Origin: Paludibaculum fermentans
Lineage (GTDB): Bacteria; Acidobacteriota; Terriglobia; Bryobacterales; Bryobacteraceae
Reading direction: 5' to 3'
DNA: 64,000 nucleotides
Assembly: GCF_015277775.1 (NCBI RefSeq)
Contig: NZ_CP063849.1
Coordinates: 4,340,001 to 4,404,000 of the forward strand
Shown here: positions 18,233 to 25,504 of the stretch, piece after piece
Layout: each line of letters opens with the position of its first letter
Numbering within the stretch: position 1 is the first letter of the stretch
Made by a program: the position numbers and the translations under genes
Notes under the pieces: model-generated
Databases searched by the model: none
Told to the model about the DNA's origin: nothing
The model's input: only the letters and a program-made list of their open reading frames with translations

Positions 18233-18850
18233 ATGGGCGGTACGTCGTCGGCGCATGACCGGATTTCGCATCACACATCGTGGGCGACACGCCGGATTAC
18301 GGCGGTGCTGTTGAGTATCTGGATCGGCGGGATTCTGCTGGTGTCGCTGGTGGCGCCGGCGGGCTACCGCTCAGTGGACAGCACGATGGCGAGGCCGCCG
18401 CAGCATATCGCGAAAGCGATGCAACAGCTGGGGCAGACGCCGATGCGGGACATACTGCAATACCAGGCATCGGAGGCGAACCGCGTTGTGCTGGAGTGGT
18501 GGGGCCTGTTGCAGATGGCGGCCGGGCTGTCGGTATTTCTGCTGTTGCTGTTCATGAGTACGGCGGGGCGGCCGGCATTGGGCATATCCCTGGGGATGCT
18601 GCTGATGTCGCTGCTGGAGGAGTTCTTCCTGATTCCACGCATTTCCCAGATCGGCCAGGACATTCAGGTGACGAATCCGGCGCGTGCGGCGGAGATGGCG
18701 GCGAAGATACGGGCGCTGCACCTGGGCTTCACGGCGTTCGAGATGGTGGTGGTGCTACTGGGCGCGATTCTTCTTGGGCTGCTTCTTCGCAGCAGGCCTG
18801 GGTTCAGCGGGAGCCGGAGCGGGCTCAGGGGCGACGGCGTCGAGGCCTAG
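18233..18850 (+). CDS. Small polytopic membrane protein (DUF4149-like)
   Basis: About 205 residues with four hydrophobic helices: near residues 22-42, 92-110, 115-130 and 170-192. The start at ATG 18233 is one base after the regulator's stop, with GGTGG inside the regulator as a ribosome site, so the two are translationally linked. The helix layout and 'EEFFLIPRI' region are reminiscent of DUF4149 membrane proteins; the match is by eye and uncertain. Its last 96 bases overlap the 3' end of the opposite-strand BMC-P gene. Confidence 0.7.
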   Translation: MGGTSSAHDRISHHTSWATRRITAVLLSIWIGGILLVSLVAPAGYRSVDSTMARPPQHIAKAMQQLGQTPMRDILQYQASEANRVVLEWWGLLQMAAGLSVFLLLLFMSTAGRPALGISLGMLLMSLLEEFFLIPRISQIGQDIQVTNPARAAEMAAKIRALHLGFTAFEMVVVLLGAILLGLLLRSRPGFSGSRSGLRGDGVEA

Positions 18851-19117
18851 GTCGAGCTGGATATGATCGATGACGCCGATCACGGCGGAGTCGATTGGCG
18901 CGATTTTGAGTCCGACGGTGGTGAAAGCCGCGAAGCCGTCCTGCACGAGCAGAACGCGGTCACCAATGCCGGCGCTGACGCTATCTACGGCGATGACGGG
19001 CATGCCGCGATGCGAGCCGTCGAGGTCCAGCGGTTGGACGAGAAGCAACTTCTTCCCCTCATGCGAAGGGTGCTTCTGGGTGGCGGTAATGTCTCCGATG
19101 ACACGGGCAATCAGCAT
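18755..19117 (-). CDS. BMC-P shell pentamer protein (EutN/CcmL family) with C-terminal tail
   Basis: Forms pentamers that close the vertices of a bacterial microcompartment shell. The core (residues 1-90) has the family pattern: MLIARVIGDITAT, 'KLLLVQPLD', 'VIAVDSVSAGIGDRVLLVQ' and 'IDSAVIGVIDHIQ'. A Pro/Ala/Lys-rich tail of about 30 residues follows, which other copies here lack. It is last in the operon and overlaps the preceding gene by one base (TGATG), indicating coupling. The tail region is also the end of a convergent membrane-protein gene, so the tail may be a by-product of that overlap. Confidence 0.9.
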   Translation of the reverse strand: MLIARVIGDITATQKHPSHEGKKLLLVQPLDLDGSHRGMPVIAVDSVSAGIGDRVLLVQDGFAAFTTVGLKIAPIDSAVIGVIDHIQLDLGLDAVAPEPAPAPAEPRPAAKKQPKKNRAQ

Positions 19118-19407
19118 CAGAGGTGCTCCTCCGTCCTGGGCTTGCCGAGGTTCAGCTCGTCAACGATCCCAACGATGGTGGCATCGGACGGGACTTCAGC
19201 GTCGGTAAAGGGGAAGGACGCCTCCTTGCCGCGGACCCAGTAAATGAGTTCGCCGGAGCCGGCGCCGGTGCAATCTGTACAGATGATGGCGCGGCCCGTG
19301 AGCGAGAGGTCGGCTTTGACGGGTTGGACGATGAGCAGGCGCTGGCCGGTGAGGCCCAGGTTTTTCACGCTGGACCAGACGCAACCCACGACTCGGCCTA
19401 ATTGCAC
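19117..19407 (-). CDS. BMC-P shell pentamer protein (EutN/CcmL family)
   Basis: A 96-residue vertex protein of the microcompartment. It begins at GTG 19407 (MQLGRVVGCVWSSV), with AGGGA seven bases upstream. Family features are 'RLLIVQPVKADL', 'IICTDCTGAGSGELIYWVRGKEA' and 'DATIVGIVDELN'. It starts 12 bp after the previous BMC-P gene and its stop overlaps the next start by one base. The three BMC-P copies differ in sequence, so mixed or specialised vertices are possible. Confidence 0.93.
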   Translation of the reverse strand: MQLGRVVGCVWSSVKNLGLTGQRLLIVQPVKADLSLTGRAIICTDCTGAGSGELIYWVRGKEASFPFTDAEVPSDATIVGIVDELNLGKPRTEEHL

Positions 19408-19419
19408 GTGTGGATCCCT

Positions 19420-19695
19420 TTAGCGGCCTGTGTCCATGGAAACGTTGTCGACGATGCCTACGATGACGCAGTCGACCGGTTTGTCCTTGCAGCCTTCAGC
19501 CATGCGCGCGCTGCTGCCGGCGACGGTGATGACCAGTTCGCGAAAACCGGCGCTGACGGTATCGATGGCGACCAGATAGCCTGCCTCGTCCTTGCCGTCG
19601 GGGGTGACGGGCTTGATGATAAGGAGTTTGTGCCCCTCAAGTCTGGGGTCTTTGCGGGTGGCAACAATTGTGCCGACCACACGGCCGAGCGTCAT
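19420..19695 (-). CDS. BMC-P shell pentamer protein (EutN/CcmL family)
   Basis: A 91-residue vertex protein: MTLGRVVGTIVATRK, 'KLLIIKPVTPDG', 'YLVAIDTVSAGFRELVITVAGSSAR' and 'VDCVIVGIVDNVSM' match the EutN/CcmL fold from end to end. A strong ribosome site (GGGAAGGAAAC) precedes the ATG. It lies 18 bp downstream of the hexamer gene in the same operon. Like its paralogues it should sit at shell vertices. Confidence 0.94.
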   Translation of the reverse strand: MTLGRVVGTIVATRKDPRLEGHKLLIIKPVTPDGKDEAGYLVAIDTVSAGFRELVITVAGSSARMAEGCKDKPVDCVIVGIVDNVSMDTGR

Positions 19696-19713
19696 TTCAG
19701 TTTCCTTCCCGGC

Positions 19714-19998
19714 CTATTTCGACGACTTGCCGATAGGCAGGATAGCTTCGAGGCTCGGATGGGGCCGGGGGATGACGTGGACGGCGACGAGTTCGCCGAC
19801 ACGGCGGGCGGCGGCGGCGCCGGCATCCGTAGCGGCGCGAACGGCGGCCACATCGCCACGGACGAGCGCGGTGACGTAGCCCGAACCGATCTTTTCCCAA
19901 CCGACCAAATTCACATTGGCGGCTTTCACCATTGCGTCAGCGGCCTCGACCATGGAGACCAGACCGCGGCATTCCACCATTCCAAGCGCATCACCCAT
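19714..19998 (-). CDS. BMC-H shell hexamer protein
   Basis: A 94-residue single BMC-domain protein that tiles the facets of the microcompartment. [23 protein letters not shown] in outline, then '[33 protein letters not shown]' in outline and 'VHVIPRPH' are canonical for the PduA/EutM type. The expected pore loop is the short 'GSGY' turn. A good ribosome site (GAGAGGA) precedes it. It is the only facet protein in the window: no second BMC-H and no BMC-T trimer gene is present, which is few for a complete shell. Confidence 0.96.
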   Translation of the reverse strand: MGDALGMVECRGLVSMVEAADAMVKAANVNLVGWEKIGSGYVTALVRGDVAAVRAATDAGAAAARRVGELVAVHVIPRPHPSLEAILPIGKSSK

Positions 19999-20043
19999 CG
20001 AAGTATCCTCTCTGCCACCTCACCCAGCCGCGCGGGCGGCGGA

Positions 20044-20838
20044 TCAGGCAACGCCTCGCGACCGCAACACTTCCTCGACCAGCGCGATGAGTTCCTCGCG
20101 CGTGACCTCGAATTTACCATTAGACCGCACTGGAGAGCCGGATGGAATGTCCTCGGCGGCGAGCGGGCAACCGGCTTCCAGAGTGGAGCGGGCGTTCACT
20201 CCGTAGCGCGTCCGGGACTCGTAGAGCTTGTCGACTTCGATGCGGGGCAGGGCCTTGGCGCCGCCCAGCAACTCGGCCACCAGTGCAATGCGGGCATAGT
20301 GCTCGACGGTCTCCATGCGGAAGTAAGCGCTGAAGACGTCCGGACCGTAGCAGACCACCCCGTGATTGGCCATGAGGATGGCGTCGTAGCGGGGGATGTA
20401 GGGCTTCAATGGCTCAGTCAGGGCGCTGGTGCCGGGCAGGCCATACTCTGCCAGAGGCACGCAGCCGAGTCCGATGACGACTTCGGGCAGGATGGCCTGG
20501 TTGAGAGCGCGGCCAGTGGCGGCGAAACCGGTGGAGACGGGGGGATGCGTGTGAACGACCGCCTGGATGTCGGGCCGCATCTCATAGATGAGCAGGTGCA
20601 TGGCCAACTCACTGGTGGGCGCTTTCGCGCCGGAAAGCTTGTTGCCCGCCATATCGCAGATGATCAGATCATCCTTGGCGAGCATACCCTTGCTGATGTT
20701 GGTGGGGGTGCAGAGGACACGGCCGGAGTCGAGCCGGATCGAGATGTTTCCGTCGTTGGCTGCGATCCAACCTTTTTCGAAGACCAGACGTCCAATTTGG
20801 ACGATGTCCTCGCGAAGCTCCTGTTCCGTTTTCAACAT
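20044..20838 (-). CDS. Class II aldolase (fuculose-1-phosphate aldolase-like) with C-terminal extension
   Basis: A zinc-dependent aldolase of the FucA/RhaD/AraD family, which would split fuculose- or rhamnulose-1-phosphate into dihydroxyacetone phosphate and lactaldehyde. Visible motifs: ANDGNISIRL, TSELAMH (catalytic Glu), HTHPP (two zinc His) and ANHGVV (third His). The length of 264 exceeds the usual ~215; the extra 45 residues are a Pro/Gly/Ser linker plus an amphipathic helix (about 247-261, TREELIALVEEVLRSRG), which is how cargo encapsulation peptides look. It is first in the BMC operon, so it is probably the lumen enzyme. Substrate specificity is inferred. Confidence 0.88.
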   Translation of the reverse strand: MLKTEQELREDIVQIGRLVFEKGWIAANDGNISIRLDSGRVLCTPTNISKGMLAKDDLIICDMAGNKLSGAKAPTSELAMHLLIYEMRPDIQAVVHTHPPVSTGFAATGRALNQAILPEVVIGLGCVPLAEYGLPGTSALTEPLKPYIPRYDAILMANHGVVCYGPDVFSAYFRMETVEHYARIALVAELLGGAKALPRIEVDKLYESRTRYGVNARSTLEAGCPLAAEDIPSGSPVRSNGKFEVTREELIALVEEVLRSRGVA

Positions 20839-20849
20839 CTAAAAGTCCA

Positions 20850-20858
20850 ATTGTATCA
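20850..20858 (-). promoter_or_regulatory. Extended -10 element of the BMC operon
   Basis: On the minus strand TGA-TACAAT (20858 to 20850) is an extended -10 box. The transcription start would fall about 5 bases before the aldolase ATG at 20838, and no ribosome site is present there. No good -35 is visible, as expected for an extended -10 promoter. Confidence 0.4.
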
Positions 20859-20933
20859 GACGGGATTTTTAGTCCCTCCGGAAACAGCCTATCGCGCGGT
20901 TGCTAGAATGTCGTGGTTAGGAGACCACACTAG

Positions 20934-21470
20934 ATGAAAAATGCTCTTTCGTTGGCAATGACCCTTGGCGCCCTGGGCTGCCTGATGGCCGTTTCGGCCA
21001 GTGCCCAGAAGGCGAGTCCGCATGAGACAACAAAGGCGACGATCGCCGGCAAGACGATCACGATCGTCTATGGCCGCCCGTATGTGAAGGGACGGGACGT
21101 GTGGCATTCGGCGGTGGCGCCGGCCGGCAAGGTATGGCGCACGGGCGCCGACGAGGCGACCAAGATCACAACCGATGCGGATTTGATGGTTGGTTCGGTG
21201 CACGTGCCGGCCGGGACCTACTCCCTGTTCACGATCCCCAGCGGCGACACAAAGGACTGGACGCTGATCCTGAACAAGACGGCCGACCAGTGGGGTGCTT
21301 TCAAATATGACGAGAAGCAGGATCTGGGCCGCGCGGCGATGAAGGTGAAGAAGCTTTCCGCCCCCGTCGAGCAGTTGACTATCACGGTGGAGCCGGGCAA
21401 GGGCAGCAATGGGAAGTTGAAGATCGCCTGGGCTGACACGGAAGCCTCCATCGACGTGATGGTGCACTAA
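20934..21470 (+). CDS. DUF2911 domain exported protein
   Basis: A 178-residue secreted protein: signal peptide (residues 1-25, cleavage near SASAQ) and one DUF2911 domain with 'VYGRPYVKGRDVW', 'GKVWRTGADEATKI' and 'VPAGTYSLFTIP'. The function of the family is unknown; it is very common in Acidobacteriota and Bacteroidota. A TGC-TAGAAT extended -10 lies at 20901-20909, and the AGGAG ribosome site sits in the loop of a small GTGGT/ACCAC hairpin (20913-20928), which could affect translation. It diverges from the BMC operon. Confidence 0.9.
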   Translation: MKNALSLAMTLGALGCLMAVSASAQKASPHETTKATIAGKTITIVYGRPYVKGRDVWHSAVAPAGKVWRTGADEATKITTDADLMVGSVHVPAGTYSLFTIPSGDTKDWTLILNKTADQWGAFKYDEKQDLGRAAMKVKKLSAPVEQLTITVEPGKGSNGKLKIAWADTEASIDVMVH

Positions 21471-21485
21471 GCGCTGGAAGTTTCC

Positions 21486-21501
21486 AGCTTTCGGCGATCA
21501 G
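21486..21501 (+). repeat. Intergenic 16-nt repeat, copy 1
   Basis: AGCTTTCGGCGATCAG here matches 15 of 16 bases of AGCTTTCAGCGATCAG at 24010-24025. Both copies sit just after a stop codon in a gap between convergent genes. A small hairpin (GCTGGAA/TTCCAGC, 21473-21488) overlaps this copy. Confidence 0.45.
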
Positions 21502-21559
21502 GTTGGGTTTGTTTGTTCGTGACGGGCCGGACTCGCACGAGTCACCACAGCGGCTCCCG

Positions 21560-22981
21560 CTAGGGGAGTTCGAAGCTTATGAAGCGGAGCTTGCCGGCCC
21601 GTTCGATCTGGACTGCTATCGGATCTCCCGATTTCATCTTGCGTAGCATCTGTCGCAGGTCCGCTACTGAGGAGACGAGCGTGCTGTTGACTGAATAAAT
21701 AACATCACCGGCTTTGAAAGGGTCGTCCAGAAGAGGACCATCTGCGTGACGAGCGGCCACCAACAGGCCGCCCTTTTCGCGCCGGATGGGGTCTACCTGC
21801 TCTCGCAGTTTCGGGGTCAAGTCCACAGCGAAGATGCCGAGTTCGGAGACGAGGTTTTCTTCGCGGCTGGCCAAATCAGCATAGGTCGTGGCTTCGTCAT
21901 GGCGTTCCACCACCTTGACGGTCAGGGCTAGGCGGCGTTTCCCGCGGACGATTTCCAGATTGACGAATTCGCCGATGGCCGGGCGGTAGACATTGATGTT
22001 GAACTGGCGCGCGTTCTCCATCACCTTGCCGTTCAGGCTGTAGATGATGTCGCCCACCCGCAGGCCCGCCTTCTCCCCCTCCCCGTCCGGTTCCACGTCC
22101 CCAATGACGACGCCCCAGTTCTGGCTGAGCTTGAGCCCTTCGGCCAGCGAGGGGGAGATGGTCTGGGCGGTGACTCCGATCTCTCCCCGCACGACCCGGC
22201 CAGACTTGCGGAGCTGGTCGACCACGTTGGCCACGATGTTGGACGGGACAGCAAAGCCGATGCCCTCGCTCCCGCCGGACTGCGTGAGGATGAGCGTATT
22301 GATGCCGACCACACTACCGGAGGAGTCAACCAGCGGTCCGCCGCTGTTACCTGGATTGATCGGTGCGTCGGTCTGGATGTAGATCATGGGGTCGTCTGGC
22401 TTTAGCTGGCGCGCGGGCGAGCTGACGACGCCCATGGTGACGGAGTTGTCGAGGCCCATGGGGCTGCCGAAGGCGAGGACGAGCTGCCCCTGCTCGACGG
22501 TATCGGAGTCGGCCAGACTCAGGGCGGGCAGACCCTTCTCGTTGACCTTAAGCAGGGCGATGTCGGCTTCGAGGTCGAGCCCGACGAGTTCGGCGCGCGC
22601 GATCCGGCCCACGGGCCGGACGGCCGAACGGCGGGCGCCGCTGGTGCTCTCGACGGTGGTGGGCAGGGTGACCTGGACGCGCTGCGCTCCGATAACGACG
22701 TGGGCATTCGTGACGATGAAGCCGGATTCGTCGATGATGACGCCGGAACCGGAACTCTGCTGGCGGGCGGCGACGCCGGGCTCGTCGGTCTCGTCCCCTT
22801 CGAGCTGGCGGTAGCCGACGGCGGTGACTTTGACGACAGAAGTGTGGACGCGGCGGCTTAGGCCCTGGAAGCTGGCGCTCAGGGCGGCGAATTCGGTTCC
22901 TCCGGCCGGCGGCTGAGGCCGGCTTTGCGCTGACAACAGCAGCGCGGCAACGATCGTTCCGGGCAACAATCTTATGAGCAA
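21560..22981 (-). CDS. HtrA/DegP-like serine protease with two PDZ domains
   Basis: A 473-residue envelope protease. It uses TTG at 22981, supported by a GGGGG ribosome site 6-7 bases upstream; the product starts with a signal peptide or anchor. The S1C trypsin-like domain spans about 30-250: catalytic His in 'VTNAHVV', Asp in 'LEADIALLK', Ser in 'NPGNSGGPL'. Two PDZ domains follow (about 255-350 and 370-473), which bind unfolded or C-terminal peptides. Role: periplasmic protein quality control. Single-gene unit, divergent from the aldo/keto reductase gene. Confidence 0.93.
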   Translation of the reverse strand: MLIRLLPGTIVAALLLSAQSRPQPPAGGTEFAALSASFQGLSRRVHTSVVKVTAVGYRQLEGDETDEPGVAARQQSSGSGVIIDESGFIVTNAHVVIGAQRVQVTLPTTVESTSGARRSAVRPVGRIARAELVGLDLEADIALLKVNEKGLPALSLADSDTVEQGQLVLAFGSPMGLDNSVTMGVVSSPARQLKPDDPMIYIQTDAPINPGNSGGPLVDSSGSVVGINTLILTQSGGSEGIGFAVPSNIVANVVDQLRKSGRVVRGEIGVTAQTISPSLAEGLKLSQNWGVVIGDVEPDGEGEKAGLRVGDIIYSLNGKVMENARQFNINVYRPAIGEFVNLEIVRGKRRLALTVKVVERHDEATTYADLASREENLVSELGIFAVDLTPKLREQVDPIRREKGGLLVAARHADGPLLDDPFKAGDVIYSVNSTLVSSVADLRQMLRKMKSGDPIAVQIERAGKLRFISFELP

Positions 22982-23048
22982 GCAATTCCCCCGTTTTGTC
23001 CTATTCTAATCTCTAAGACAGGCAGCGCATTTTGGAGGACCTCAGATC

Positions 23049-24011
23049 ATGAGACGCCGGACTTTCCTGCAGACCGCGGCTTTGAGCGCAGCGGCACGGA
23101 TGGAACTGTTGGCCGATACGCCGATGCCGACGGCGACGCTCGGCAAAACCGGGCTCAAAGTTTCCCGTTTTGTGGTGGGCGGGTACCACATGAATGTACA
23201 AGGGGAGGAGAACGCGACGAAGATCATCCATCGCGCCATCGACCTTGGGGTGAACTTCTTTGACAGCGCCAATCTGTACCACAAGGGCAAGAGTGACGAG
23301 GTGTACGGGCGCGCGCTGGAGGGCGGGCGGCGGCAGAAGGTCATGCTGATGACCAAATGCGAAGTGTACTCGCGCGACGGTGCGATGAAGACACTGGAAG
23401 AGCAACTGCGCCGCATGAAGACGGACTACCTGGACCTTTGGGCCTGTCACCAGGTGAGCGAACACAAAGAGGTCGACCAGATCCTGGCGGCGAACGGCTC
23501 GCTGGAGGCGTTTGTAAAGGCGAAGCAGCAGGGTAAGGTGCGGCACATCGGCTTCACGGGACACCATGATCCATCGATCCACCTGCGCCTGCTGGAAGCG
23601 ACCGACGTGTGGGAGACGGTGCAGATGCCGATCAACCTGATTGATCCGCACTACCTGAGCTTCATCACAAACGTGCTGCCTGTGGCCCGCAAGAAGGGCC
23701 TGGGGGTGCTGGCGATGAAGTCGAATGCGATGGGCTCGATCACGAAGCAGCAGGTGGCCAGGATCGAAGAGTGCCTGAAATTTACCTGGAGCCAGGACGT
23801 GGATGCGGTGGTGTCTGGCGTCGAGACAGTGGAGCAACTGGAAGCCAATATCCTGACGTTGAAGACCATGAAGAAGATGACGCCGCAGGAGATCAGCGTG
23901 CTGCTGCACAAGACGAAGCAGGGGAAGACGGGCAGCCAGGTGGAGCAGTACAAGGTGAAGGAGAAAGGGGCGGCTGCCGGGCCGTGCCATCGGGATGGCG
24001 AGCCGGCTTAG
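23049..24011 (+). CDS. Aldo/keto reductase, Tat-exported
   Basis: A 320-residue NAD(P)H-linked oxidoreductase with an N-terminal twin-Arg-like signal (MRRRTFLQTAAL). The catalytic tetrad is visible: Asp in 'NFFDSANLY', Tyr in the same segment, Lys in 'LMTKCE' and His in 'WACHQV'. 'KVRHIGFTGHHD' and 'VDAVVSGVETVEQLEANI' complete the barrel. The C-terminal 30 residues are Lys/Gly-rich and probably disordered. Substrate unknown. Many Acidobacteriota carry multiple Tat-targeted members of this family. Confidence 0.92.
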   Translation: MRRRTFLQTAALSAAARMELLADTPMPTATLGKTGLKVSRFVVGGYHMNVQGEENATKIIHRAIDLGVNFFDSANLYHKGKSDEVYGRALEGGRRQKVMLMTKCEVYSRDGAMKTLEEQLRRMKTDYLDLWACHQVSEHKEVDQILAANGSLEAFVKAKQQGKVRHIGFTGHHDPSIHLRLLEATDVWETVQMPINLIDPHYLSFITNVLPVARKKGLGVLAMKSNAMGSITKQQVARIEECLKFTWSQDVDAVVSGVETVEQLEANILTLKTMKKMTPQEISVLLHKTKQGKTGSQVEQYKVKEKGAAAGPCHRDGEPA

Positions 24012-24025
24012 CTTTCAGCGATCAG
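24010..24025 (+). repeat. Intergenic 16-nt repeat, copy 2
   Basis: AGCTTTCAGCGATCAG, one mismatch from copy 1 at 21486-21501. It begins at the aldo/keto reductase stop codon and runs into the hairpin at 24023-24070. Confidence 0.45.
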
Positions 24026-24070
24026 CGGTCAGGTTTCAGCTTGAGTTTACCGGCTGATGGCTGACCGCTG
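24023..24070. terminator. Hairpin between convergent genes
   Basis: CAGCGGTCAG (24023-24032) pairs perfectly with CTGACCGCTG (24061-24070) across a 28-base loop. It lies between the ends of the aldo/keto reductase and ridA genes and could terminate both, though there is no clear T-run; it may equally be part of an intergenic repeat. Confidence 0.45.
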
Positions 24071-24091
24071 CTGCTCCAGGGCTCCGACAGG

Positions 24092-24472
24092 CTACTTCGT
24101 GTAGGCGATGGCTTCGATTTCTACCCGGACATCGCGCGGGAGACGGGCGGCTTCCACCGTGGCGCGGGCTGGCGGGTTCACCGGGAAGTAGCGGGCGTAG
24201 ATTTCATTCACCTTGGCAAAGTCGCCCAGGTCCTTCACAAAGATGGTCGTCTTGAGGACGGTCTCGAAGGAGGCTCCAGCCGCTTCGAGTACCGCGCGGA
24301 GGTTCTCCAGGACGCGGACCGTCTGCTCCTCGATGCCACCCTCCACGATCTGGCCGGTGGCGGGATCGAGCGGAATCTGGCCGCTCAGGAAGGCCAGGCC
24401 GTTCCAGCGGACAGCCTGCGAATACGGGCCTATGGCCTTGGGTGCGTCTTCGGTTGAGATGATTTCTTTCAT
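24092..24472 (-). CDS. ridA: RidA family enamine/imine deaminase
   Basis: Hydrolyses reactive 2-aminoacrylate and related enamines to keto acids and ammonia, protecting PLP enzymes. The start at 24472 (MKEIISTEDAP) overlaps the pyrD stop as ATGA, which argues for coupling; an ATG four codons earlier (24484) is less likely. The 126-residue product shows 'AIGPYSQAV', 'FLSGQIPLDP', 'VLKTTIFVKDLGDF' and 'PPARATVEAARLP', the last holding the active-site Arg. It follows pyrD in a two-gene operon. Confidence 0.94.
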   Translation of the reverse strand: MKEIISTEDAPKAIGPYSQAVRWNGLAFLSGQIPLDPATGQIVEGGIEEQTVRVLENLRAVLEAAGASFETVLKTTIFVKDLGDFAKVNEIYARYFPVNPPARATVEAARLPRDVRVEIEAIAYTK

Positions 24473-25407
24473 GGTTTTCCCCATTCGAGCGCGCCGGTAA
24501 GGGAGGCCGCGCTGGCGATGTTTTCCTGTTTCAAGAAGTGATCGAGCTCGCGCGCAATCCGGATGGGCGCGCGCGGATCCCAGAAGGTGGCGGTACCGAC
24601 CTGGACGGCCGTGGCTCCAGCCAGCATGAATTCAGCCGCATCCTCGCCAGTCGCGATGCCGCCCAGCCCGACGACCGGAATCTTGACGGCCCGGGCAGCC
24701 TGGAAGACCATCCGCAGGGCGATGGGTTTGATGGCGGGTCCGGAGAGTCCGCCGAAACCGGCTCCCAGGCGCGGTTTGCGGGTGCGGACGTCGATGGCTA
24801 GGGAGACGAAAGTGTTCGTGAGCGAAAGGGCGTCGGCGCCGGCGGCTTCGGCGGCCTGGGCCAGGGGCTCGATGCTGGTCACATTCGGCGAGAGCTTCAC
24901 GATGAGAGGCCGGCGGGCGATGCGGCGAACCTCTGAGACGAGTTGGCCCAGCAGTTCAGGATCAGAAGAGAAGAAGATGCCGCCGTGCTTCGTGTTCGGG
25001 CAGGAGACGTTGAGTTCGTAGGCGGCGACACCCTGGTGATCTTCCAGGACGCGGACGACTTCGCAGTAATCCTCAATGGCGTAGCCGAAGACGTTCGCGA
25101 AGACCGGTGTCGAGTGCTTCCGCAAGGCAGGTAGTTTCTCAGCCACAAAAGCGCGGACACCAATGTTCTGCAGTCCGATGGAGTTCATCATGCCGCCTTC
25201 GGCTTCCCACACGCGCGGCGGCTTATTACCATCCATGGGTTCGCGGGAGAGGCCTTTGACGACGAAGCCGCCCATTTGATCGAGATCGAGGATGGACTCG
25301 AATTCGACACCATAGGCGAACGTGCCCGAGGCGGCCAACACGGGATTCTTCAGCGGGATACCGCAAAGCGATACGGCTAGACGGGAAGAGGCGGGGTCAC
25401 CGGCCAT
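24469..25407 (-). CDS. pyrD: Dihydroorotate dehydrogenase, class 1
   Basis: Oxidises dihydroorotate to orotate in pyrimidine synthesis, with FMN. The 312-residue protein has 'NPVLAASGTFAYG', the substrate loop 'MMNSIGLQN', the catalytic cysteine in NVSCPN (class 1 enzymes use Cys rather than Ser) and the FMN phosphate loop 'VGLGGIATGEDAAEF'. Class 1B enzymes pair with PyrK; no pyrK is seen in the window. It overlaps ridA downstream by four bases and diverges from the TetR gene, 94 bp away. Confidence 0.95.
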   Translation of the reverse strand: MAGDPASSRLAVSLCGIPLKNPVLAASGTFAYGVEFESILDLDQMGGFVVKGLSREPMDGNKPPRVWEAEGGMMNSIGLQNIGVRAFVAEKLPALRKHSTPVFANVFGYAIEDYCEVVRVLEDHQGVAAYELNVSCPNTKHGGIFFSSDPELLGQLVSEVRRIARRPLIVKLSPNVTSIEPLAQAAEAAGADALSLTNTFVSLAIDVRTRKPRLGAGFGGLSGPAIKPIALRMVFQAARAVKIPVVGLGGIATGEDAAEFMLAGATAVQVGTATFWDPRAPIRIARELDHFLKQENIASAASLTGALEWGKP

Positions 25408-25466
25408 TCATACCAGTGTAGCGAACGGTGGGGGAATAACTGGGGCAGGTGGGGACAGCTTTCGGC

Positions 25467-25504
25467 TTGACATCCTGGAAGGTACATACATACTAGTTGG
25501 TATG
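25467..25504 (+). promoter_or_regulatory. tetR promoter with operator over -10 and start codon
   Basis: TTGACA at 25467-25472, then CATACT at 25489-25494 after 16 bp. An inverted repeat CATAC-TAGTTG-GTATG (25489-25504) covers the -10 box and ends on the ATG itself. Predicted transcription would begin at or next to the start codon, with no ribosome site. GTTGGTAT recurs after the gene at 26173-26180. Confidence 0.6.

Noticed and set aside
18856-20838. Sigma-54 (-24/-12) promoter for the BMC operon
   Set aside because: No TGGCAC-N5-TTGC-like sequence was found upstream of 20838; only an extended -10 element is present.
19402-20937. 511-codon open frame antisense to the aldolase and BMC genes
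   Set aside because: It runs opposite to six well-supported gene segments and has no family resemblance or ribosome site; strong GC3 bias opens long antisense frames in this genome.
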